Of a stretch of 64,000 nt of DNA, positions 1-9,016 are shown piece by piece (positions within the stretch are counted from its first letter, which is position 1; each line of letters begins with the position of its first letter). Position numbers and translations under genes: made by a program. The notes under the pieces are model-generated. The model saw only the letters and a list, made by a program, of their open reading frames with translations. It did no database searches and was not told the DNA's origin. Source of the DNA: Mycolicibacterium sp. HK-90 (GTDB taxonomy: Bacteria > Actinomycetota > Actinomycetes > Mycobacteriales > Mycobacteriaceae); assembly GCF_030486405.1 (NCBI RefSeq), contig NZ_CP129613.1, forward strand, positions 3,224,001 to 3,288,000, given 5' to 3'.

Positions 1-3000
1 GAGGACCGTCCCGGTGACAAGCGCCTGGTCGGCTACATCACCGGCAGCGCCGACCCGTCGGCGGCGCGCGCCGCACTGGGCGACACGTTGCCGCCCTACA
101 TGGTCCCCACGGCCATCGTCACCATCGACGCGCTACCCCTGACCGTCAACGGCAAACTCGATATTCGCGCGCTGCCTGCGCCCGAATACCAGGACGTCGA
201 CCACTACCGCGCCCCGGCAACCCGCGTCGAGGAAATCCTGGCCGGCATCTTCGCCCAGGTCCTCGGGCTCGAGCAGGTCGGCGTCGACGACTCGTTCTTC
301 GACCTTGGCGGCGACAGCATCTCGGCCATCCAGGTGATCTGGCGTGCCCACGCTGCCGGTCTGACAGGTCGCCCCCGCGACATCTTCGTCCAACAGACCG
401 TGGCCCGGCTGGCGCGGGTGGTCAGGATGGCCGACACCGCCGGCCGGGTGATCGACGATGGGCTCGGCCCGGTGGTGGCGACCCCGATCATGCGCTGGCT
501 CAAGAGCCTGGAAACTGCCGATGGCCCGATCGACGAGTTCAATCAGACCGTGGTGCTGCAGGCTCCCGCCGGTGCCTGCGAGGACGACGTCGTAATTCTG
601 TTGCAGGCCTTGCTCGATCGACACGGCATGCTCCGCCTGCGTGCCGAGGACGACGGCGCCGCCGGATGGTCGATGAGCGTTCCTGAAGCCGACACGGTGG
701 ACGCCCGCGGGTACCTGCAGACGGTGAACCTCCTGACCGAAGACGTACTGGCGGCCGCCCGCTCGCGGTTGAACCCCGCGGCCGGGGCGATGCTCAGCGC
801 CGTGTGGAGTTCCACCACGGGTCAACTGGCATTGGTGGTTCACCATCTGGCGGTCGACGGAGTTTCGTGGCGAATTGTGTTGGAGGACCTCAACATCGCC
901 TGGACTCAGCATCGAGGCGGGCAACCGGTGCTGTTGCCGCCGGCCGGAACGTCGTTCACCGGCTGGGCGAACGTACTGGCTGAGTACGCACACCACCCCG
1001 ACGTGATCAGCCAGGCACACGCGTGGCGGGAGGTGACATCGATCCCCGCGGCGTTGCCGGCACCGCAACCCGCCGAGGACACGTTCGCGACGGCCGGATA
1101 CCTGACGGAGCTCCTGGACGCCGAGACCACCCACATGCTGCTCGGCGACGTGCCGGCGGCATTCCATGCCGGGGTACACGAGATCCTGCTGATCGCCTTC
1201 GGTTTGGCGTGGGCGCAGTACCTGGGCACCGGCGGTACGCCCATCACGATCGATGTGGAGGGGCACGGGCGTCACGAGGACTTGGCCGGCGTCGGCGACA
1301 CGGAAGTCGACCTGTCGCGCACGGTCGGGTGGTTCACCACCAAGTACCCGGTGTCGCTGAACTTCGGCGGGCGCGACGGCGGGCTGCGCTGGACGCAGGT
1401 GGTGGCCGGCGATGCAGCGCTCGGAACGGTGATCAAAGGCGCCAAAGAGCAGCTTCGCGCCCTTCCGGACGGGCTGACCTATGGTCTGCTGCGATATCTC
1501 AACCCCGACGTGGACCTGGCCGGAGCCGATCCCGTCATCGGCTTCAACTACCTCGGACGGTTGGGCTCCCCGGCAGCGTATGCCTCGGGTGACGTGTGGC
1601 GTTTCAGCCAGGAAGGGTTGTCGCTGACCGGCGCTGCCGGGGCGATGCCCATCGCACTGGCACACTCGGTCGAGCTCAACGCGGTCACCATCGACACCGA
1701 CACGGGCCCGCATCTGAACGCCACCTGGACGTGGGCGCCCACCGTGCTGGACCGCACGGCCGTGACCCGGATCAGCCGGTTGTGGTTCGACGCCCTGGCG
1801 GGCATCTGTGCCCATGTCAGGCGCGGCGGCGGCGGGCCGAGTCCGTCGGACATCGCGCCGGCCCGGTTGAGCCAACAGCAGATCGACGCCCTGCACGGCG
1901 AAGACCCCATCGCCGACGTGCTGTTGTTGACGCCGTTGCAGCAGGGACTGCTGTACCACGCCGGCATCGCGAACAGCTCCGGCGACGATGTCTATGCGGT
2001 GCAGCTCGATCTGGCGTTGAGCGGCCCGCTCGACGCGCACCGGCTTCGCGATGCCGTGCAGGCGGTGGTCGGCAGGCATCCGCATCTGGCGGCCCGCTTC
2101 TACCCGCAATTCGAGCAACCGGTGCAGGTGATTCCCGCGGATCCGGTGGCGCCCTGGCGGTATATCACGTTGGACACCAACGGTATTGGCGTCGATGCGC
2201 AGATCGGGGAGATCTGCGCGGCCGAACGCTCGGCGGTGTGCGACCTGGAGAACCAGCCCGCGTTCCGGGCCGCCTTGATTCGCGTCGCGCACGACCGGCA
2301 CCGGTTCGTCCTGACCAATCACCACATCGTGCTCGACGGGTGGTCGATGCCGATCCTGATGCAGGAGATCTTCGCCGGCTACCAGGGGCTGCGTTTGCCC
2401 GCGGCCTCGCCATATCGCAGTTTCATGACGTGGCTGGCCGAACGCGACCACCACGCCGCCCGGGCGGCATGGCGTGAGGTGCTGGCCGGCTTCGACACCC
2501 CGATCCTGGTCGGACCGCCGCAGAGGCTGCGGTTCGGGGAGCGTCGCGTCGCCTCGTATCGGGTGCCCGCGAAGACCACCCGGGCGCTCACCAAGCTGGC
2601 GCGTTCGCACCGCACCACCGTCAATGTGGCGCTGCAGGGCGCCTGGGCACTCCTGCTCAGCTCGTTGACCGGTCAGCCCGACGTCGCGTTCGGCTCTGTC
2701 GTCTCGGGCAGGTCCGCCGAGGTCGACGGCGCCGATTCGATGGTCGGTCTGCTGATCAACACCGTGCCGGTACGGGCCACCTTCACCGCCGACACGACCA
2801 CGGCAGATCTGCTGGATCAACTGCAGCGCACCCACAACGACACGCTCGAGCATCAGCACGTGGCACTCAGCGACATCCACCGGATCACCGGCCAGGACCG
2901 GCTTTTCGACACAGTCTTCGTCTATGAGAACTATCCGACCGAGGGCGGCACGCAACCGGGCGGGGACGGGCTGGCCATCACCGGGTTCAGCAGTCGCGAC

Positions 3001-3516
3001 TACTACCACTACCCGATCTCGGTGCAAGCCGGGCCGGGCCGCGAGTTGGAACTGCGTGTCCAGTACGACACCGACGTGTTCGACGCGGAAACCATCGATG
3101 CGTTGATGGCGCGGTTCAAGCAGGTGCTGGTGGAGATGACCGCCCATCCTGGGCGCCGGTTGTCATCTCTCGATCTCGTCAAAGGCTCAGCGCAGCCGCG
3201 GCTGGCCGGCTGGGTCGGCGGGGCTCAGCCCGAGACTGCGGCGGCTCCCGAGGCCGGCGCGACCGACGATGCGTACTGCCCGCCGGCCACCTTGATCGAG
3301 CAGATCCTGGCCAGCATCTACGCCGAGGTACTGGGTGTGGACCGGGTCGGGGTGGAGGAGTCGTTCTTCGATGCGGGCGGCGATTCGATCTCGGCGATGC
3401 GTGCCATCGCGGCGATCAACGGAGCCCTCGACGTCGACCTCACGATCCTGACGCTGTTCGACGCCCCGTCCGTGCGCGGCCTGGCCCAGCAGTTGGAGAA
3501 CACACCCGCTCGGTGA
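1..3516 (+). CDS. Non-ribosomal peptide synthetase, C-terminal part (A fragment-T-E-C-T)
   Basis: The reading frame is open from base 1, so the 5' end lies outside the window. Visible order: tail of an adenylation domain (A10-like NGKLDIRALP, near base 160), a carrier domain with the phosphopantetheine serine in GGDSISA (Ser codon at 316), an epimerization domain (HHLAVDGVSW at about 841, VGWFTTKYPVSL, GFNYLG), a condensation domain (TPLQQGLLYH, NHHIVLDGWS at about 2314, GLLINTVPVR) and a second carrier domain (GGDSISA, Ser codon at 3385). The protein stops right after this carrier: there is no adenylation domain in the last module and no thioesterase. The E-then-C order implies a D-residue is passed to the last condensation domain. 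In mycobacteria such synthetases make siderophores (exochelin, mycobactin) or glycopeptidolipids; the product here is not known. Confidence 0.93.
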   Translation, partial: EDRPGDKRLVGYITGSADPSAARAALGDTLPPYMVPTAIVTIDALPLTVNGKLDIRALPAPEYQDVDHYRAPATRVEEILAGIFAQVLGLEQVGVDDSFFDLGGDSISAIQVIWRAHAAGLTGRPRDIFVQQTVARLARVVRMADTAGRVIDDGLGPVVATPIMRWLKSLETADGPIDEFNQTVVLQAPAGACEDDVVILLQALLDRHGMLRLRAEDDGAAGWSMSVPEADTVDARGYLQTVNLLTEDVLAAARSRLNPAAGAMLSAVWSSTTGQLALVVHHLAVDGVSWRIVLEDLNIAWTQHRGGQPVLLPPAGTSFTGWANVLAEYAHHPDVISQAHAWREVTSIPAALPAPQPAEDTFATAGYLTELLDAETTHMLLGDVPAAFHAGVHEILLIAFGLAWAQYLGTGGTPITIDVEGHGRHEDLAGVGDTEVDLSRTVGWFTTKYPVSLNFGGRDGGLRWTQVVAGDAALGTVIKGAKEQLRALPDGLTYGLLRYLNPDVDLAGADPVIGFNYLGRLGSPAAYASGDVWRFSQEGLSLTGAAGAMPIALAHSVELNAVTIDTDTGPHLNATWTWAPTVLDRTAVTRISRLWFDALAGICAHVRRGGGGPSPSDIAPARLSQQQIDALHGEDPIADVLLLTPLQQGLLYHAGIANSSGDDVYAVQLDLALSGPLDAHRLRDAVQAVVGRHPHLAARFYPQFEQPVQVIPADPVAPWRYITLDTNGIGVDAQIGEICAAERSAVCDLENQPAFRAALIRVAHDRHRFVLTNHHIVLDGWSMPILMQEIFAGYQGLRLPAASPYRSFMTWLAERDHHAARAAWREVLAGFDTPILVGPPQRLRFGERRVASYRVPAKTTRALTKLARSHRTTVNVALQGAWALLLSSLTGQPDVAFGSVVSGRSAEVDGADSMVGLLINTVPVRATFTADTTTADLLDQLQRTHNDTLEHQHVALSDIHRITGQDRLFDTVFVYENYPTEGGTQPGGDGLAITGFSSRDYYHYPISVQAGPGRELELRVQYDTDVFDAETIDALMARFKQVLVEMTAHPGRRLSSLDLVKGSAQPRLAGWVGGAQPETAAAPEAGATDDAYCPPATLIEQILASIYAEVLGVDRVGVEESFFDAGGDSISAMRAIAAINGALDVDLTILTLFDAPSVRGLAQQLENTPAR

Positions 3517-3538
3517 TGTTGCCCGGCCGCGGGCAGCG

Positions 3539-4213
3539 TCACCACATATACGGCACCAGGCGGTATCGGGCCTTCTGCGCGTATTCGCGGTATCCGTCCA
3601 ACTCCTCGACCAGCAGCTTCTCTTCGTCGCGGATGCGGACGACAAGCAGGACGAGGCCGGCCACGACGGGCAGCAGCCCCCAGTACGAGCCGAGCGCGAG
3701 GGGGAAGCCGACGATCGTCAGCAGGTTGCCGGTGTACATGGGGTGGCGCACCACCCCGTACAGGCCGGTGGAGACGACCTTCTGGCCCGACTCCACCTGA
3801 ACCGTCGAGGCCGCGAAGCTGTTCTGGATGACCACCAGGCTGGTGACCCCCAACCCGACGACGACCAGGACGTCACCGGCCACGCAGATCGCGGCCGGAA
3901 CCGACGACCAGCCGAATCGATGGTCCAGGCCGCTGATCACCACCATTGCCGCCAGCGAGAGGTACCAGCCGCCGATGAGGACCTTCTGCACGATCCGGGT
4001 TTCGGCGGCCGGCCCGGCGCGCTTGCGCCGTCGATGTGCCTCAGGGTCTGCGCGCTGCAGGAAGATGCTCGGGATCCAGGTCGACAGGGCGAACACCACG
4101 AGAAAGACCCAGGCCTGCCAGAAGTCGAGTGTGCCGGCGAGGGAGAACAGCACCAAGCCGAATACGAAGAGTTCGACAATCCCGAATGCCACCACTCTCG
4201 CAACGGCTTTCAC
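3539..4213 (-). CDS. Isoprenylcysteine carboxyl methyltransferase (ICMT/PEMT)-family membrane methyltransferase
   Basis: 224 residues with about five hydrophobic segments. The C-terminal third carries the ICMT/PEMT signature: a GLYGVVRHPMYTGN segment followed by a hydrophobic stretch and RIRDEEKLLVEELDGYREYA, the region that binds S-adenosylmethionine in the family. It therefore probably methylates a small or lipid-linked substrate at the membrane; bacterial members mostly have no known substrate. It ends 22 bp from the end of the synthetase gene (tail to tail) and lies 100 bp downstream of the lacI-type gene on the same strand. A role in tailoring the NRPS product is possible but only by adjacency. 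Confidence 0.8.
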   Translation of the reverse strand: MKAVARVVAFGIVELFVFGLVLFSLAGTLDFWQAWVFLVVFALSTWIPSIFLQRADPEAHRRRKRAGPAAETRIVQKVLIGGWYLSLAAMVVISGLDHRFGWSSVPAAICVAGDVLVVVGLGVTSLVVIQNSFAASTVQVESGQKVVSTGLYGVVRHPMYTGNLLTIVGFPLALGSYWGLLPVVAGLVLLVVRIRDEEKLLVEELDGYREYAQKARYRLVPYMW

Positions 4214-4313
4214 GCATCCTCCTGTCGGACACCGCAGCGCCGACGGTCGGCAGCCACAACGAATTGCAGGCTTAAACTACCGTCGCTCGCACGCGGGACG
4301 GGTGCGATTGACC

Positions 4314-5333
4314 TCAACGCATCCGTATCGAACTGGCCCGCACCTGCAGCGTGCTGGGTACGTGCACCGGCCCTGCCGGGGCATGCCCCTCGACCCGGTC
4401 GATCAGGAGCTGTATGGCCGCTTCGGCCTGACGGTCGGGATGCAGGTCGATGGCGGTGACGGCCGGCTCGCTTTCCCGAGCCTCCCGGCCGTCGATACCG
4501 CCGACCACGAGGACGTCGTCTGGAATGCGGAGTCCGCGGTCACGGCAGGCCGCCACCACACCGTTGGTGTACCCCTCGGCCGGAGCGTAGATGGCGTCGG
4601 GAGGTGTTGCGCTGTCCAGCAATTGGCATGCGGTCTGATAGGCGGCGCGATTGTCGAACTGCACCGGGACGAGCACCCGCAGATCCGGGAATCCGGTTTC
4701 GCCGCACCAGGTTCGGTAGGCGTCGTCGATGTCGATCGACCAGGCCCGGGTCCACTCGGTCGTGAGCAGTGCGATACGTCGAGCGCCCTGTGCGCGCAGG
4801 TGTTCCAATACCACCCGGGTGTTCGCCGCGTTGTCGCCCGAAACGTAGTGGATGCGCCCGGGTCTGCCCGCGTCACGCTCGATCGTCACCACCGGGACCC
4901 CGATGCTCTCCAGAAGGTCGATCTGAGGGTCCGAGGCGATCGGGTCACACAGAAGCACCCCGTCGGGATTGATGGCCTCCCACTCCGCGGCGGTGGTGAG
5001 TTCCGGCGGGAGTACCAGCGCCCGGTTGTGCTCGAACGCCGCCGATGCCGCCGTGGCGGCGATGGCCATGTAGTAATCGAGCGCCACGATCTGCCGCGCG
5101 ACCTCCCGCCCGTCCTCGCGGGGGAGGATCAGCACCAGCGAACCAGTACGCCCCCGTCGCAGCGCCTGGGCCGTCGCGCTGGGCCGGTAGCCGAGACGAT
5201 GCGCGACAGCCCTGACGCGTTCGACCGTGGCCGGACTGACCTCGCCCTTGCCGTTGAGAGCGTGCGACACCGTGGTGGCCGAGACGCCGACGGCGTCGGC
5301 CACATCGCGGATGGTCACCCGAGTCCTCGCCAT
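4314..5333 (-). CDS. LacI-family transcriptional repressor
   Basis: 339 residues, the usual length of the family. The N-terminal LacI helix-turn-helix and hinge are clear (TIRDVADAVGVSATTVSHALNG, residues 7-28, then RLGYRPSATAQALR), followed by a periplasmic-binding-protein-like sensor domain. ATG start at 5333. The gene diverges from the amidohydrolase/permease operon across a 71-bp gap that holds two AAATCGAT-centred palindromes, so it most likely represses that operon and itself. The inducer is probably the substrate or product of the neighbouring amidohydrolase, which is unknown. Confidence 0.93.
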   Translation of the reverse strand: MARTRVTIRDVADAVGVSATTVSHALNGKGEVSPATVERVRAVAHRLGYRPSATAQALRRGRTGSLVLILPREDGREVARQIVALDYYMAIAATAASAAFEHNRALVLPPELTTAAEWEAINPDGVLLCDPIASDPQIDLLESIGVPVVTIERDAGRPGRIHYVSGDNAANTRVVLEHLRAQGARRIALLTTEWTRAWSIDIDDAYRTWCGETGFPDLRVLVPVQFDNRAAYQTACQLLDSATPPDAIYAPAEGYTNGVVAACRDRGLRIPDDVLVVGGIDGREARESEPAVTAIDLHPDRQAEAAIQLLIDRVEGHAPAGPVHVPSTLQVRASSIRMR

Positions 5334-5350
5334 GCTCCGACCTTACGCGG

Positions 5351-5388
5351 CCCAAATCGATATGGGCCTTGACCTAAATCGATTTGGG
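5351..5388. promoter_or_regulatory. Twin LacI-type operators in the divergent lacI / amidohydrolase promoter
   Basis: Two 16-bp near-perfect palindromes: CCCAAATCGATATGGG at 5351-5366 and CCTAAATCGATTTGGG at 5373-5388, each with one mismatched pair. The central ATCGAT with A/T flanks fits the usual LacI-family operator core (AAnCGnTT). Their centres are 22 bp apart, about two helical turns, which would let two dimers bind the same face of the DNA. The second site lies in the spacer of the promoter at 5369-5396. Confidence 0.8.
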
Positions 5389-5396
5389 TCTACGAT
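5369..5396 (+). promoter_or_regulatory. Putative promoter of the amidohydrolase operon, probably leaderless
   Basis: TTGACC at 5369-5374, a 16-bp spacer and TACGAT at 5391-5396. The ATG at 5405 lies 8 nt after the -10 box and no Shine-Dalgarno sequence is present, so transcription would begin at or next to the start codon. Leaderless mRNAs are common in mycobacteria. Confidence 0.6.
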
Positions 5397-5404
5397 TTGT
5401 CGCC

Positions 5405-7027
5405 ATGGTATCTGTGTTGCCGGTCACATCGAGATCGGGGCTCATCGTCAACGCCAACATCCGCACCCTCGACCCCGACGTGCCAGGGGCCGAGGCACTC
5501 AGCTGGGTGGACGGACGGATCATCGCCCTCGGCAGCACTGCCGAGGTATTGACCGCGGCGCCCGCGGGCGTCGATGCCATCGACCTGGGCGGCGCCACCC
5601 TGACACCCGGGCTCATCGATTCCCACTTTCATCCGGCGTGGGGCGCCGAACTCTCCCGAGGCGCCGACCTGGCCGGGCTCACCACCCTCGAGCAGGTGCG
5701 GGACGCCCTGCGCGCGGAGACCGCGCGCACGCCCGAATCCAAGTGGGTACGTGCGTGGAACGTCGATTACGCCGCGTTCGGACCGACCGGAATCCGGGCC
5801 GAAATCATCGACGAGGCGGTCGGGGGCCGAGCGTTCATCGGCGTGTTCTACGACCTGCACACCGCGGTGATCTCGACCGCGGCCATCCGCGAGAGCAACC
5901 TGACCGGGCGCGAGACGTTTCCCGACGCAGCCGCGGTGGTTGTCGACGAGGCGGGCCGTCCGACCGGTGAGCTCAAGGAACCGTCCGCGTACCTGCCGTT
6001 GACGGCCGCGCAGGCTGAGACAGACGCCGAGGCCGTCCTGGACCGTCTCGCGGGTGTCCTGAGCGGGCTCAACCGGCGCGGCGTGACCGGTGGCGTGGTC
6101 ATGGACGCCGATGCCGATGCACTCGACACGTACGCCGCTCTCGAAGCCGCGGGCCGGCTGTCGGTACGGCTGGTCGCCGCACTGTGGCACCACCCAGACC
6201 GGGACGACGCCGGGATTGCCGAGTTCGTCGACCTTGCCGCCCGCCGCGGCCGGCGCTGGCGCTCGGGAATGGTGAAGATCTTCAGCGATGGCGTGATCGA
6301 CACGGGGACCGCGTGGTTGCGTGAACCAGACACGTGCGGATGCGGGTCGCATCCGTTCTGGCCGGATCCCGAACGGTTGCGCGACGTCGTAGCCCAATAC
6401 ACCGCCGCCGGAATACAACTCGCGATTCACGCGGTCGGCGATCAGGCTGTCTCGTTCGTCCTGGATTGTTACCGCGATGCCGGCGCTTCGGTGCGCCACC
6501 GGCTGGAGCATCTGGAGTTGTTGGAAGACGACGACGTGAAACGTCTTGCCGCCCTCCAAGTCGCCGCGTCGATGCAGCCGCTGCACATGCAGTGGCGCCA
6601 AGCCGACCACTCCGATTCCTTCGCCCGGCGACTCGGGCGCCGCCGCGCGGCAAAGGCCTTCCGCATCGCGGACGTCATCGCCGCCGGGGGTCCGGTGTGC
6701 CTCGGCTCCGACTGGCCGGTGGCCGATCCCGATCCGCGTTATGGGATGGCGTGGGCCCGCTTGCGCCGTCGTCCCGGAGATCGCGGGGGCCATGTCTTCG
6801 AGCCTGATCAACGCCTGACCGGAGAGCAGGCGCTGCGCGGCTACACCGCCTGGGCGGCCGATGCCCTCGGCGAGTCCGATCGCGGCCGGATCCGGGTCGG
6901 GGCCAGGGCCGACCTGACCGCATTCGCCGAAGATCCGGTGGCCGTGGACGCCGACGATCTGATCGACCTACCGATACCGCTCACCGTCGTCGACGGCGAG
7001 ATCGTTCACCGAGAGGACATCCGATGA
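5405..7027 (+). CDS. Amidohydrolase family protein (YtcJ-like, Amidohydro_3)
   Basis: 540 residues from the ATG at 5405. Metal-binding and family motifs of the amidohydrolase superfamily are visible: GLIDSHFHPAWG (HxH), a lysine region VKIFSDGVIDTGT, AIHAVGDQAV, HRLEHLELL and GSDWPVADPDPR near the C-terminus. YtcJ-type enzymes hydrolyse amide or related bonds of small substrates in the cytoplasm; substrates are rarely known. It is the first gene of a LacI-controlled operon, overlapping the permease gene by 4 bp, which suggests uptake and hydrolysis of one compound class, probably an amidated or amino-acid-like one. Confidence 0.88.
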   Translation: MVSVLPVTSRSGLIVNANIRTLDPDVPGAEALSWVDGRIIALGSTAEVLTAAPAGVDAIDLGGATLTPGLIDSHFHPAWGAELSRGADLAGLTTLEQVRDALRAETARTPESKWVRAWNVDYAAFGPTGIRAEIIDEAVGGRAFIGVFYDLHTAVISTAAIRESNLTGRETFPDAAAVVVDEAGRPTGELKEPSAYLPLTAAQAETDAEAVLDRLAGVLSGLNRRGVTGGVVMDADADALDTYAALEAAGRLSVRLVAALWHHPDRDDAGIAEFVDLAARRGRRWRSGMVKIFSDGVIDTGTAWLREPDTCGCGSHPFWPDPERLRDVVAQYTAAGIQLAIHAVGDQAVSFVLDCYRDAGASVRHRLEHLELLEDDDVKRLAALQVAASMQPLHMQWRQADHSDSFARRLGRRRAAKAFRIADVIAAGGPVCLGSDWPVADPDPRYGMAWARLRRRPGDRGGHVFEPDQRLTGEQALRGYTAWAADALGESDRGRIRVGARADLTAFAEDPVAVDADDLIDLPIPLTVVDGEIVHREDIR

Positions 7028-8460
7028 CCGACCGCATCACTCCGCGCCGCTCGATCGGAGTATGGGACCTGGTGTTTTTCGTCGTCGCTGCGGCCGCGCC
7101 ACTGGCGGTGATGTCGGGTGTCGCGCCGCTTGCCGTGATGTTCGGCGGCGTCGGCGCACCCGGCGGCTACCTGCTGGGCGGTATCGTCATGGCGATCTTC
7201 GCGGTCGGTTTCACCGCGATGAGCCGTCATGTCGACAGCCCGGGCGCGTTCTACGCGTACATATCGCGCGGGCTGGGCCGGACGGCCGGGCTGGGCGCGG
7301 CGTTCGTCGCGGTGTTGTCCTATGTGCTCATCGCCGTCAGTTTCGTCCCCGCGATCGGTGTCTTCGCCCACGACACCGCACTGTCACTGACCGGCCTCGA
7401 CATTCCCTGGCAGCTCTGGGCCGTCGCAGGTTGGCTCATCGTCGGCGCGCTCGGCTACATGAACATCACACTGAGCGCCAAAGTGCTCGGCGTGCTGCTG
7501 GGCCTGGAAGTTCTGGTGCTGGTGATGTTCGCGGTGCCGATTCTGGCCCAGGGTGGTGCTGAGGGGCTGAGTTTCGGCAGCTTCAACCCGGCGAACGTGT
7601 TCGGCCCCGGTGTGGGTGCGTTGTTCGTGTTGGCTTTCGGCGCCTTCCTTGGCTTCGAGTCGACCGCGATTTACAGCGAGGAAGCCAAGGACCCCAAACG
7701 TACTGTGCCGCAGTCGACTTACATCGCCGTCGGCTTTCTCGCACTGTTCTACACGGTGGTGTTGTGGGCGGCGATCATGGCCTACGGGCCGGAGCGCGCC
7801 GTAGAAGTGGCGACCCAAGATCCAACCGGAATGTTCTTCACTGCTACCGAACAGTGGTCGGGCACAGCAGTTTCCAACGCCATGCACGTGCTGATCGTTA
7901 CCAGCGCCCTGGCCGCGGCGCTGGCGTTCCACAACGCCAGCGCGCGTTACTTGTCGGCACTGGCTCAAGAGCGGGCACTGCCGTCCTGGCTCGGCCGCCG
8001 CACTCCGGCGGGTTCACCGGGTGCTGCCAGTCTCGCGGTCTCCGTGACCGCGGCGGTCATCGTCGTCGCCTTCACCCTCGCGGGTGCCGATCCGTACACC
8101 CAGACGTTCATCTGGCTGAACGCGATCGGTATCCCTGGCATCATCGGCCTGCAGGCGCTGTGCTCGGCGGCCGTGGTCGCCTTCTTCCGTCGCGACCCGC
8201 ACGGCCACGGGGTCTTCACCCGGCTCATCGCACCGACCGTTGCCACCGTGGCGCTGGCCGGCACGGTGATCCTCATCGTCGTGAACTACGACCTGCTCAC
8301 CGGGGCCGACGGAGTCACCAACACGGTGCTGCTGCTGATACTGCCGGTGACGTTCCTGGTGGGTGTGCTCGTCGCCCGCATGATGCGTGCGCGACGGCCC
8401 GCGGACTACCACCAGCTGGCCACCGTGCGCCCGGATGAGCCGACGAGCGTCGGTTCATGA
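7024..8460 (+). CDS. APC-superfamily amino acid permease
   Basis: 478 residues with about twelve hydrophobic segments. The first segment region has the APC-type glycine/alanine-rich stretch, and FGAFLGFESTAIYSEEAKDPKRTVP is the typical E-E-A/x-x-x-P block after helix 6. It should import an amino acid or related cation/zwitterion. ATGA overlap with the amidohydrolase gene upstream and with the small membrane gene downstream shows translational coupling in the LacI-controlled operon. Confidence 0.88.
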   Translation: MTDRITPRRSIGVWDLVFFVVAAAAPLAVMSGVAPLAVMFGGVGAPGGYLLGGIVMAIFAVGFTAMSRHVDSPGAFYAYISRGLGRTAGLGAAFVAVLSYVLIAVSFVPAIGVFAHDTALSLTGLDIPWQLWAVAGWLIVGALGYMNITLSAKVLGVLLGLEVLVLVMFAVPILAQGGAEGLSFGSFNPANVFGPGVGALFVLAFGAFLGFESTAIYSEEAKDPKRTVPQSTYIAVGFLALFYTVVLWAAIMAYGPERAVEVATQDPTGMFFTATEQWSGTAVSNAMHVLIVTSALAAALAFHNASARYLSALAQERALPSWLGRRTPAGSPGAASLAVSVTAAVIVVAFTLAGADPYTQTFIWLNAIGIPGIIGLQALCSAAVVAFFRRDPHGHGVFTRLIAPTVATVALAGTVILIVVNYDLLTGADGVTNTVLLLILPVTFLVGVLVARMMRARRPADYHQLATVRPDEPTSVGS

Positions 8461-8831
8461 ATCCGTTCGTGACGGCGGGCGTACTCGAGCTCACCGCGGG
8501 CGTTTTGACCGGCTGGCTGATGGTGGCGGCCGGATCCGAAGCATGGCGAAACAGGCTGCGGCTGGCCGACACTCGCCGGATCCGTCAAGGACACCTCGAG
8601 CTGTTGATGATGGGCGCGATCCTGGTCGCGCTGGGGGCCGCCGACCTGCACCTGCCCGCAGCGGCGACGGTGCTCATCATCAGCGGGTCGTGGATCGCTC
8701 CAGTCTTGTTCTTTCCGCTGGCCTGGAATCCCGCGCTGGGGGACTGCCGCCCGTTGAACTGGCTCGATCGCGCCGGATTCGTCATGCTCACGGTGGGTTA
8801 TCTCACCGCTGCCGTGACGGTGATCAGGTGA
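8457..8831 (+). CDS. Small hypothetical membrane protein
   Basis: 124 residues, four hydrophobic segments, no motif that I recognise. It overlaps the permease stop codon by 4 bp, so it is the last gene of the LacI-controlled amidohydrolase operon. It might be an accessory membrane component or unrelated to transport; the sequence alone does not decide. Confidence 0.7.
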   Translation: MNPFVTAGVLELTAGVLTGWLMVAAGSEAWRNRLRLADTRRIRQGHLELLMMGAILVALGAADLHLPAAATVLIISGSWIAPVLFFPLAWNPALGDCRPLNWLDRAGFVMLTVGYLTAAVTVIR

Positions 8832-8856
8832 GAACAATTGCTGAACCTGCGACGCG

Positions 8857-8933
8857 TGGTGCCCTCGGTGAGATTCGAACTCACACTGTACGGGTTTTGA
8901 ATCCGTTTCCTCTGCCAGTTGGGATACGAGGGC
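8857..8933 (-). tRNA. tRNA-Leu (CAA anticodon), class I shape, CCA encoded
   Basis: On the minus strand the acceptor stem GCCCTCG (8933-8927) pairs with CGAGGGC (8867-8861), followed by discriminator A and an encoded CCA (8859-8857). The T arm is GTGAG/CTCAC around TTCGAAT. The anticodon loop reads TTCAAAA, giving CAA, which decodes the leucine codon TTG. The variable region is only about 5 nt, unlike the long arm of normal bacterial leucine tRNAs, and the anticodon stem ends in an A-C mismatch. In M. tuberculosis a tRNA-Leu(CAA) gene also lies beside Rv1626, as I recall it, which agrees with the neighbour here. Confidence 0.85.
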
Positions 8934-9016
8934 GTCCCGATCGGTACTGCGGCCTACCACCATAGAGGATGGCCCCGCGGTCGCCGAACAGCGGCCTCCA
9001 CGACACAATGTTCCCC

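Noticed and set aside
133..3147. A 1004-codon open frame on the minus strand across the NRPS
   Set aside because: It lacks any recognisable domain, is rich in Arg/His/Gly as expected for the reverse frame of high-GC coding DNA, and the plus-strand frame has clear NRPS motifs.
3828..5372. A 514-codon plus-strand frame opposite the methyltransferase and lacI-type genes
   Set aside because: Its composition is that of a reverse-frame shadow, and both minus-strand genes have strong family motifs.
8969..9016. Longer start for pdtaR at 8969
   Set aside because: The extension does not resemble Rv1626, while ATG 9017 gives the known MTG-start.
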